Source: CAZKCI01 sp964584165 (GTDB lineage: Bacteria; Auribacterota; Erginobacteria; Erginobacterales; CAZKCI01). From it: a DNA stretch of 64,000 bases. The notes below the pieces were generated by a model. That model made no database searches, was not told where the DNA came from, and saw only the letters and a program-made list of their open reading frames with translations. A program made the translations under genes and the position numbers. This document shows positions 55,745 through 62,137 of this stretch, one piece after another. Position 1 is the stretch's first letter, and every line of letters begins with the position of its first letter. The stretch is from the NCBI GenBank assembly GCA_964584165.1, contig CAZOYW010000005.1, forward strand, positions 52,737 to 116,736. Direction: 5' to 3'.

Positions 55745-58309
55745 CTATTCCTTCTCCAGAACCGCCCGGAGGGCCCCGCCGAGCTCGGCGAGGTCGTAGG
55801 GCTTGGCGATCGCCCCGGCGAATCCGAACTTCGCGAACCCCGCCATGACCGGGTCGGAAGAATAGCCGCTGGCCACGATCACCCTGGCCTGGGGATCGAG
55901 GCGCTTAAGGCGTCCGATCGCCTCCTTCCCCCCCATCCTGCCGCCGGGCACGGTGAGATCGAGGATGACCGCGGCGAAGGGGTCGCTTGTTTCCTTCGCC
56001 CGCGCGTAGGCGGAGAGCATCGCCTCCCCGTCCTTGGCCGTCTCGGCGCGGTAGCCGAGATGGGCGAGCATCTGGGCGGTGACGGCGGCGACCGTCTCGT
56101 CGTCGTCCATGAGGAGGACGCGCCCCCGGCCGCGGGGCGCGCTTCCGCCGGCCGGTTCGGCCACGGAAGCCTCCGGCCGCGCCGGGAGATAGACCCGGAA
56201 GACGGCCCCTTCTCCCGGTTTCGACTCCACGGCGACCGCGCCCCCGTGCCCGACGACGATGGAATAGACGATCGCCAGCCCCAGCCCGGACCCGTCCTGC
56301 TTGGTGGTGAAGTAGGGATCGAAGATCCGCGACACGTGCTCATCGGGGATCCCGATCCCGCGGTCCCGCACCGAGGCAAGGATATAGTCCCCGGCGGGGA
56401 GACCGGAAACCTGACCGGCCGGGAGCCGCGCGTTTTCAGCCCGGACCGTCACCACCCCCCCGCCCGCCATCGCCTGGGCGGCGTTGATGACCAGGTTGTT
56501 CACCGCCTGGGCGATCTGTCCCTCGTCCGCGTCCACCGGCCAGAGGTCTCCGGCGACCTGGATATCCCCGCTGCAACGGCTCCCGGAGAGGGCCATCCGC
56601 GCGGCTTCGGCGATCACCCGGCCGAGGCGGACGGTTTGGCGGACCGACGCGCCACCCCGGGCGAAGGTGAGGAGCTGGCGGGCCAGGTCCCGGGCCCGGA
56701 GGGAGGCCTTCTCGGCCTCGGCGATCAGGGAGAGGGCCCGCTCGGAGCTCGGGAGGATGTTCCGGGCCAGCGAAAGGTTCCCCAGGATGGCGACCAGGAT
56801 GTTGTTGAAATCATGGGCGATCCCGCCGGCCAGGGTCCCCACCGATTCCAGTTTCTGGGCGCGCAGGATCTCCGCCTCCAGCCGCTTCTGGTCCGTGATG
56901 TCCCGTCCCACGGCCTGGTATTCGCAGACCCGGCCAGACCGGCTCAGGATCAGGCGGTTGGTCCAATACTGCCAGCGCGTCGAGGAGTCCGGCATGAGCA
57001 CCCTCTCCTCGTGGCTGGAGAAGGGCTGCTCGGCGGAGAGAGCGGCGATGTTCGCGGCGACGCGGCCGCGGTCCTCCTCGGCGATCATGGTCAGAAAGGA
57101 GCGGCCGAGGAGGGACTCCCGGCTCTGCCCGAAACAGCGGCAGTAGGCTTCGTTCACGAAGGTCAGGGTGAAGTCCGGGAGGAAACGACAGATCAGCTCG
57201 GTTTGGTCCTCGACCACTCCCCGGTAGCGCTCCTCGCTTTTGCGGAGCTCGTCCTGAGCTGATTCCAGGGCGGACAGCATGGCGTTGACCGAGGCGGCCA
57301 GCTCCCCCAACTCGTCCCGGCCGACGACCGGGACGCGCCCCTTCGGGTCGCGGGCGGACGCGATCCGCTTGAGCGCGCGGCCGAGGCGGCGGAGGGGGGC
57401 GAGAACGAAGAACTGGAGGATGAGCGCCGTGAACGCCAGGGCGGCGAGGGCGAGGACGATCAGCCAGCGGTTGTAATAGCGCATGGACATCAGTCCGCGC
57501 TGGTAGATGCGCCTCTCTTGGGCGATCCGGAGAACCAGGGCCGGGTCCCCCTCGAGATCGCGGATCAGGGCCAGGCCGGTCGCCAGGTTCTCGCCGGAGG
57601 TGTGCACGTGGATCCCGTCCGGGTCGCTCCGGGCGAGGAGGGCGGCGCGGCATTTCTCGGGCAGGGACTTGTCCTCCGGCCGCAGGATTTGGAGGTCGCC
57701 CCGAAGTCCGCGCGAGAGCTTCGCCTCATCCTCCATCCCCAGGAAACGTCCTATGACCAAAGTCCCCCGGCTGGGACCAGTCTCATCGCTGGCCAGGATC
57801 GGACGGGCGGAGAGCACGGCCACCCCTTCGGGGAGAACGAGTATCCCCTTGACCGGCTCGTCCCCGGCCGCAGGGCGATGATGAGCGAAGGCGGCCCCGA
57901 AATAATCGCGGAGGGAAGGCGGGACGGGGACCTCGGCCTTGGCCTTCAGGTCGTAGGCCAGGCCGCGGACCAGGTCGCCCGCGGCGTTGAAGAAAAGCAT
58001 GAAGTTGTGGCGGGGGTTGGTGAAGGTCTGGGCGACCAGGTTGGAGGCGGCGTAGCCCGCCGTGTCCCGGGGATCGGCGACGAAGGCGCAGGTGTCGTTC
58101 CAGGATGACCAGTCCCGGAGGAAGGTATCTATTCCGTCCAGCTCGGCCTCGAAGACGGAAAGGACCCGCGCGACGTTCTGCCGGATCTCCCGCTGCTCGA
58201 GATCGCGGTAGCTTTGGAGAATGATCGACTCTGAAACCAGATAGATGACGGCCATCAGCCCGGTGACGGCGAGGCCGATGATCAGGAGGCTCTTCAGCGT
58301 CAGATTCAT
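55745..58309 (-). CDS. CHASE4 hybrid sensor histidine kinase with PAS and receiver domains
   Basis: 854 residues: helix (about 7-28), CHASE4 extracellular sensor (about 35-265, with DTFLRDWSSWNDTCAFV and GTLVIGRFL), second helix (LIVLALAALAFTALILQFFVL), HAMP (APLRRLGRALKRIASARDPKGR), PAS (about 368-485, with ICRFLPDFTLTFVNEAYCRCFGQ), HisKA-like HAHDFNN box (GGIAHDFNNILVAILGNLSLARNI), HATPase (NLVINAAQAM, DRGIGIP, GSGLGLAIVYSIVV) and a C-terminal receiver (VLLMDDDETVAAV, VILDLTVPG). A complete phosphorelay sensor without an adjacent regulator gene. Confidence 0.93.
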   Translation of the reverse strand: MNLTLKSLLIIGLAVTGLMAVIYLVSESIILQSYRDLEQREIRQNVARVLSVFEAELDGIDTFLRDWSSWNDTCAFVADPRDTAGYAASNLVAQTFTNPRHNFMLFFNAAGDLVRGLAYDLKAKAEVPVPPSLRDYFGAAFAHHRPAAGDEPVKGILVLPEGVAVLSARPILASDETGPSRGTLVIGRFLGMEDEAKLSRGLRGDLQILRPEDKSLPEKCRAALLARSDPDGIHVHTSGENLATGLALIRDLEGDPALVLRIAQERRIYQRGLMSMRYYNRWLIVLALAALAFTALILQFFVLAPLRRLGRALKRIASARDPKGRVPVVGRDELGELAASVNAMLSALESAQDELRKSEERYRGVVEDQTELICRFLPDFTLTFVNEAYCRCFGQSRESLLGRSFLTMIAEEDRGRVAANIAALSAEQPFSSHEERVLMPDSSTRWQYWTNRLILSRSGRVCEYQAVGRDITDQKRLEAEILRAQKLESVGTLAGGIAHDFNNILVAILGNLSLARNILPSSERALSLIAEAEKASLRARDLARQLLTFARGGASVRQTVRLGRVIAEAARMALSGSRCSGDIQVAGDLWPVDADEGQIAQAVNNLVINAAQAMAGGGVVTVRAENARLPAGQVSGLPAGDYILASVRDRGIGIPDEHVSRIFDPYFTTKQDGSGLGLAIVYSIVVGHGGAVAVESKPGEGAVFRVYLPARPEASVAEPAGGSAPRGRGRVLLMDDDETVAAVTAQMLAHLGYRAETAKDGEAMLSAYARAKETSDPFAAVILDLTVPGGRMGGKEAIGRLKRLDPQARVIVASGYSSDPVMAGFAKFGFAGAIAKPYDLAELGGALRAVLEKE

Positions 58310-58321
58310 GAAATAACCGGG

Positions 58322-58771
58322 CTAGCGGCGGAGGCTTCTTTCCATCTCCCGCGCCGCCGCTTTCTCCCTCAGTTCGGCCCGGCGGTCGTATTGCTTCTTC
58401 CCCCGGGCTATCGCGAGCTCCACCTTGACGAGGCCTTTTTTGAGATAGACCTGGAGAGGGATCAGAGTGTGCCCCTTCAGGGCGGTCTGGCCGATCAGGC
58501 GCTTGATCTCGCGCCCGTGGAGAAGGAGCTTCCGCTTGCGCTTGGGAGGCGGGGCGAAAGCGGAGCCGGAGTCGTAGGGGGGGATGTGAAAATCCCTAAG
58601 CCAGACCTCGCCCTCCTCCAGGGCGGCGTAGGCTCCGGCGAGGGACCCCTGTCCCCGCCGAAGCGACTTCACCTCGGACCCCTGGAGAGCGATCCCCGCC
58701 TCCAGGGAGGAGAGGATCAGGTAATCGTGGCGGGCCCGGCGGTTGCTGACCAATATTTTATCCGCCTTCAT
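58322..58771 (-). CDS. smpB: SsrA-binding protein SmpB
   Basis: 149 residues, the normal SmpB length. The OB-like core is intact: ILVSNRRARHDYLILSSLEAGIALQGSEVKSLRRGQGSLAGAYAALEEGEVWLRDFHIPPY, then KRKLLLHGREIKRLIG and GHTLIPLQVYLKKGLVKVELAIARGKKQYDRRAELREKAAAREM. It carries tmRNA to stalled ribosomes; no tmRNA gene was found here. The start codon lies at the closing base of a 16-bp perfect hairpin (58755-58803), which could limit initiation. It is followed by the hybrid kinase on the same strand with 12 nt between. Confidence 0.96.
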   Translation of the reverse strand: MKADKILVSNRRARHDYLILSSLEAGIALQGSEVKSLRRGQGSLAGAYAALEEGEVWLRDFHIPPYDSGSAFAPPPKRKRKLLLHGREIKRLIGQTALKGHTLIPLQVYLKKGLVKVELAIARGKKQYDRRAELREKAAAREMERSLRR

Positions 58772-58803
58772 CGCGTAGGAACTGCGCTGAAGGCGGATAA
58801 AAT
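58755..58803 (-). promoter_or_regulatory. Perfect hairpin enclosing the smpB start codon
   Basis: Arms ATTTTATCCGCCTTCA (58755-58770) and TGAAGGCGGATAAAAT (58788-58803), 17-nt loop. On the mRNA the AUG sits at the loop edge and the first coding codons are the second arm. No Shine-Dalgarno is exposed in the loop. Confidence 0.7.
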
Positions 58804-58876
58804 ACAGATCTCGGCGGCGGAAGACATATGGCCGGGCCAGGGCGCGCTATGGTTCACAAGCCCGTTTCCCCCATCC

Positions 58877-59338
58877 CTACTTGGCGGCGGGGGCGGCCGG
58901 CGGTGGCGGTGGAGGAGGCGCTTCCCAGCCCTTGATCAGCTTGCTCACTTCGATCACCGGCTGGAGCTTGAGGGTGTCCCGGGGGCCATTGAAGCGGACC
59001 CGCGGCTCTTTGACCGTCCCGATGATGGTGATCTGGTCCCGCGGTTGGAGCTGTCCCACCAGGGCTTCCGCGGCGGAGTCGCGGCGGATGTAGCAACGGA
59101 TCCCCGCGCGGAACAGGCCGAAGGTTATCCACTGGTCCAGGGGGTAGCCCGCCTCCTGCATGCGGACCGGCTCTCCGGCGACCCGGTGGATGTAGGCGTC
59201 CTGAATCTTTATGTACGATCCCCGATACTTGAGCGGGCTGATCTTGAGCTGGTCGGGCTCGACCACCTGCTGGGCGAGGGCGGAGGAGGCCGCCGCTCCC
59301 AGCGCCAGCGCAATCACCATCGCGATCGCGGTTCTCAT
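58877..59338 (-). CDS. Exported OB-fold-like protein of unknown function
   Basis: 153 residues: signal peptide (MRTAIAMVIALALGAAASSALAQ), then a strand-rich part (LKYRGSYIKIQDAYIHRVAGEPVRM, GIRCYIRRDSAAEALVGQLQPRDQITIIGTVKEPRVRFNG, DTLKLQPVIEVSKLIKGWE) and a Pro/Ala-rich tail. The pattern resembles bacterial OB-fold exported proteins (YgiW/DUF-like), but I am not certain of the family. It is transcribed toward smpB on the same strand; a 105-nt spacer with the smpB hairpin lies between. Confidence 0.7.
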   Translation of the reverse strand: MRTAIAMVIALALGAAASSALAQQVVEPDQLKISPLKYRGSYIKIQDAYIHRVAGEPVRMQEAGYPLDQWITFGLFRAGIRCYIRRDSAAEALVGQLQPRDQITIIGTVKEPRVRFNGPRDTLKLQPVIEVSKLIKGWEAPPPPPPPAAPAAK

Positions 59339-59460
59339 CTCTTCCTCCCGCCGCTTTTCAAGGCGGCTATTGACACCATCGGCATTTTACCATATTTATA
59401 ACGACTTCAAGACGGCAAAGGTTCAATCCCCGAAAGGGCGCTTGGGGGGATTGCGCAGGC

Positions 59461-59700
59461 ATGTTCACGGTTTATGTCATCAGGAGTCGGGTTGACGGCA
59501 GGTGCTATACCGGGCAGACCTCAAACCTGAAGGCAAGGCTCAAGCGCCACGCGAAAGGCGATGTGCGTTCGACCGCCGCTCGCGGGCCTTTCGAACTGGT
59601 CTACACGGAGAATTGCGCGAACCGGGAAGAGGCGCTGACAAGGGAACGTTTTCTCAAGTCGGGACCGGGTAAAGCTTTTTTGAGATCGAAAATTGGGTAA
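59461..59700 (+). CDS. GIY-YIG nuclease-family small protein
   Basis: 79 residues, the stand-alone GIY-YIG type (UPF0213-like). The opening MFTVYVIRSRVDGRCYTGQTSNLKARLKRHAKG contains a YVI...YTG pair, the equivalent of GIY-YIG, and the catalytic Arg (LKARLKRH). TRERFLKSGPGKAFLRS is the typical end. These proteins are common in bacteria, of uncertain role and often mobile; here it lies 3 nt before a tRNA-Leu gene and near a disrupted copy, a setting seen with mobile GIY-YIG genes. Confidence 0.85.
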   Translation: MFTVYVIRSRVDGRCYTGQTSNLKARLKRHAKGDVRSTAARGPFELVYTENCANREEALTRERFLKSGPGKAFLRSKIG

Positions 59701-59703
59701 TGC

Positions 59704-59787
59704 GCCGCCGTGGCGGAACTGGCAGACGCGCTAGGTTCAGGACCTAGTGGGCGCAAGCTCATCGGGGTTCGACTCCCCGCGGCGGCA
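59704..59787 (+). tRNA. tRNA-Leu (anticodon CAG)
   Basis: Acceptor stem GCCGCCG / CGGCGGC, D-arm TGGCGGAACTGGCAGACGCGC, anticodon stem CTAGG-TTCAGGA-CCTAG with anticodon CAG, a variable arm (TGGGCGCAAGCTCA) and T-arm CGGGGTTCGACTCCCCG. The discriminator base is A; CCA is not encoded. A terminator-like hairpin follows at once. Confidence 0.95.
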
Positions 59788-59820
59788 TCAAAATGCGGCG
59801 CTTCATGCGCCGCATTTTGA
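59788..59820 (+). terminator. Terminator after tRNA-Leu
   Basis: Perfect 14-bp arms TCAAAATGCGGCGC / GCGCCGCATTTTGA with a 5-nt TTCAT loop. Confidence 0.8.
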
Positions 59821-59829
59821 TTGCTGCCG

Positions 59830-59971
59830 GCCGCCGTGGCGGAACTGGCAGACCCCGATAGTCCCGAACTTCTGCCGGGACTATCGGGGCAGGCGCCTGG
59901 CCCGACAAAGTCGGGCCTAGGTTCAGGACCTAGTGGGCGCAAGCTCATCGGGGTTCGACTCCCCGCGGCGG
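59830..59971 (+). pseudogene. Second tRNA-Leu(CAG) copy disrupted by a palindromic insert
   Basis: Apart from the insert this is identical to the first tRNA-Leu: GCCGCCGTGGCGGAACTGGCAGAC, [insert], CTAGGTTCAGGACCTAG..., ending GCGGCGG right at the N gap. 63 nt (59854-59916) replace the GCG found between D-stem and anticodon stem in copy 1. Unless the insert is spliced out, the D-arm cannot form normally, so the copy is probably non-functional or an assembly product. The repeat unit tRNA plus terminator is about 126 bp. Confidence 0.75.
59854..59916. mobile_element. Palindromic insert of family D type inside the tRNA-Leu copy
   Basis: First hairpin CCCGATAGTCCCG / CGGGACTATCGGG (59854-59866 with 59876-59888), palindrome AGGCGCCT (59891-59898), second hairpin GGCCCGAC-AAA-GTCGGGCC (59899-59917). 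The two-hairpin form matches family D cassettes elsewhere in the window. No transposase is present, so the mobility is inferred from the intact copy next door. Confidence 0.6.
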
Positions 59972-60071
59972 NNNNNNNNNNNNNNNNNNNNNNNNNNNNN
60001 NNNNNNNNNNNNNNNNNNNNNNNNNNNNNNNNNNNNNNNNNNNNNNNNNNNNNNNNNNNNNNNNNNNNNNN
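59972..60071. other. Assembly gap (100 N)
   Basis: The bases on both sides (GGCGG before, CATCAAAATG after) join exactly as in tRNA copy 1, so the gap may hold nothing, or further tandem tRNA units. A terminator copy follows at 60074-60106. Confidence 0.95.
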
Positions 60072-60153
60072 CATCAAAATGCGGCGCTTCATGCGCCGCA
60101 TTTTGTATCTTCGACGCCCCTGCCCTCCCCTCGGCCGGAAATCCTTCGAGTTC

Positions 60154-60319
60154 GTAGGCGCGGACATTTATGTCCGCGCGCCACGCCACGCGGACCTGAA
60201 GGTCCGCGTCTACGGAATGGTTTTGCCCCCCCTAGGCCGATTCGCGTTTTATTCGCGTAGATTCGCGTTAAAATTTCCGGCCCGCCGGGCTAATTCGTGA
60301 AATTCGCGCAATTCGTAGT
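60154..60319. repeat. Two-hairpin palindrome (family D) then ATTCGCG/ATTCGTG tract (family E)
   Basis: 60154-60217: outer GTAGGCGCGG...CGTCTACGG, inner GCGGACATTTATGTCCGC and GCGGACCTGAAGGTCCGC. 60239-60319: units ATTCGCGTTTTATTCGCGTAGATTCGCG and complement-free AATTCGTGAAATTCGCGCAATTCG, ending at the uvrC stop codon. With the gap it makes the 60-kb gene-free stretch of about 530 nt; no other gene is seen there. Confidence 0.85.
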
Positions 60320-62020
60320 TCATCCCCGTCCGCTTCGCGGTCGCGTCTTCAAAACCGCCGCCCGGCGGAGGCGGCGGTGGTAGGCGAGCGCGAAACGATG
60401 CGCCTCGTCCCGGACCCGCATCAGGAAGCGGAGCGAGGGCGAGCCGGGGGGGAGGAAGAGCGCCTGGCCGCTCCCCGGGAGATACACCCGGTCGACGACC
60501 CTCTTCCCTCCCCTCTCCCTTTCCTTGGCGAGCCCCGCCACGTCCGGGTATTCCAGGCCCGCCCGCCGGAGCGCCTCCCGGGCCTCGTTCAACTGCCCCC
60601 TCCCGCCGTCGACCAGGATCAGGTCGGGCGGGTTCCCTTCCCGTTTGATCCTCGCGCAGCGCCGGGAGAGGACTTCGCGCATCATCCCGTAGTCGTCGCT
60701 CGCGGAGAGGGTGCGGATCCGGTAGCGGCGGTAGTCGTCCGGCGACTTTCTCCCGTCGACGAAGACCGCCATGGACCCCGCCGCCTCCCGCCCCGAGAGG
60801 TTGGAGACGTCGAAGCCCTCCACCCTCCGGGGAAGGCGGCGGAGCCCGAGCTGGGACTGGACGGCCCGCAGGAGGTCTCCGCCCACCTCCTCTCCGCTGG
60901 AGCGGAGGAGGGCGAGCGAGGCGTTCTTCAGCGCCAGTTCGACCAGCCGCCGCTTCATCCCGGAAGCGGGCGCGCCGATCGAAACCCTCCTCCCCTTCTT
61001 CTCCCGGAGGATTTCCCCGATCACGGCCGGGCTGGCCAAGGGGGCGGCGAGGAGGATCTCGTCCGGGAGGAAACGCGAACCGGAATAAAACTGGGAAACG
61101 AACGACTCCAGGGCCTCGGAGTCGTCGGGATGGGACCGGGGGAAGTGGACCGCGCGGCCTCCCGTCATCTTCCCCTGGCGGAGGTGGAGAACCTGGACCA
61201 GCGCCTCCTCCCCCCGGCGCACGAGGGCGATCACGTCCTGGTCGGCCGTTTTCACCGCGGACATCTTCTGGCGGTCCACCGTCTCCTCGATCGCCCGGAT
61301 CTGCTCCCGGAGGGCCGCCGCCTGCTCGAAACGGAGGGCGGCGGCCTCCTCCCGCATCCTCTCCCGGAGCGCCCGGAGCAGGGCCGGCTGCTTCCCCTCG
61401 AGGAACAGGATCACCCCGCGGACGGCTTCCCGGTATCGCTCCGGGCTGATCTTCCCCACGCAGGGCGCCGGGCAGCGCCCCATCTGGTGGTAGAGGCAGG
61501 GGCGCGAGCGGTGGCGGAAGACGTTCTCCGAGCAGAGGCGCAGGGGGAAGAGCCGCTGCGCGGTCTTGAGCGCGGCCTTCATGGCCGAGGCGGAGGCGTA
61601 GGGTCCGAAATAGGCGCACCCGTCGGGACGGGTCCGCCGGACGACGGAGAGGCGGGGGAAATCCTGCCGGAGGTCGAGGCGCAGCGAGGGGAAAGTCTTG
61701 TCGTCCCGGAAGAAGATGTTGTAGGGCGGGCGGTGCTTCTTGATCAGCGTGTTCTCGAAGAGCAGCGCCTCCTTTTCCGTGTCGGTAACCAGGAACTCGA
61801 TCCGGTCGAGCCGGGCGATCAGGCTGGGGATGGTGGGACGGCCGTCGCCGCCGGCGCGGAAGTAGCTGAGCACGCGGGAGCGGAGGTTTTTCGCCTTCCC
61901 GACGTAGATGATCCTCCCCGCGGCGTCCTTCATCAGATAGACGCCGGGGAGGGCGGGGAAAGAGCTAATCCGCGATTTGATATCCGGGAGATTCACACGG
62001 CTCGGCCAACGGACGTCCAC
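60320..62020 (-). CDS. uvrC: Excinuclease ABC subunit C, lacking the C-terminal HhH domain
   Basis: 566 residues, GTG start at 62020 (GTG 61996 is also possible). Domains: GIY-YIG nuclease (ALPGVYLMKDAAGRIIYVGKAKNLRSRV, residues about 22-50), Cys-rich region (PCLYHQMGRCPAPCVGKI), UVR UvrB-binding helix (AALRFEQAAALREQIRAIEE, about 224-243), and RNase H-like nuclease (EGFDVSNLSGREAAGSMAVF, PDLILVDGGRGQLNEA, RDEAHRFALAYHRRLR). The protein ends right after, so the usual tandem helix-hairpin-helix domain of about 50 residues is missing. The stop codon touches a family E repeat. It makes the dual incision in nucleotide excision repair. Confidence 0.94.
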   Translation of the reverse strand: MDVRWPSRVNLPDIKSRISSFPALPGVYLMKDAAGRIIYVGKAKNLRSRVLSYFRAGGDGRPTIPSLIARLDRIEFLVTDTEKEALLFENTLIKKHRPPYNIFFRDDKTFPSLRLDLRQDFPRLSVVRRTRPDGCAYFGPYASASAMKAALKTAQRLFPLRLCSENVFRHRSRPCLYHQMGRCPAPCVGKISPERYREAVRGVILFLEGKQPALLRALRERMREEAAALRFEQAAALREQIRAIEETVDRQKMSAVKTADQDVIALVRRGEEALVQVLHLRQGKMTGGRAVHFPRSHPDDSEALESFVSQFYSGSRFLPDEILLAAPLASPAVIGEILREKKGRRVSIGAPASGMKRRLVELALKNASLALLRSSGEEVGGDLLRAVQSQLGLRRLPRRVEGFDVSNLSGREAAGSMAVFVDGRKSPDDYRRYRIRTLSASDDYGMMREVLSRRCARIKREGNPPDLILVDGGRGQLNEAREALRRAGLEYPDVAGLAKERERGGKRVVDRVYLPGSGQALFLPPGSPSLRFLMRVRDEAHRFALAYHRRLRRAAVLKTRPRSGRG

Positions 62021-62058
62021 GAGTTATCACGAAAGAAGGGAACGCTTCCGATGCTTAC

Positions 62059-62125
62059 CCGTGGGAGCGACATTCCTGTCGCGATCCGGAACAGCCCGGA
62101 TCGGGGCGAGGACGCCCCTCCCACA
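62059..62125. repeat. Two-hairpin palindrome (family M) between uvrB and uvrC
   Basis: GTGGGAGCGACATTCCTGTCGC and GGGGCGAGGACGCCCCTCCCAC: two hairpins inside an outer GTGGGA...TCCCAC stem. 62098-62125 is the inverted exact copy of 3153-3180. Confidence 0.85.
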
Positions 62126-62137
62126 GGAATGCCAGCA

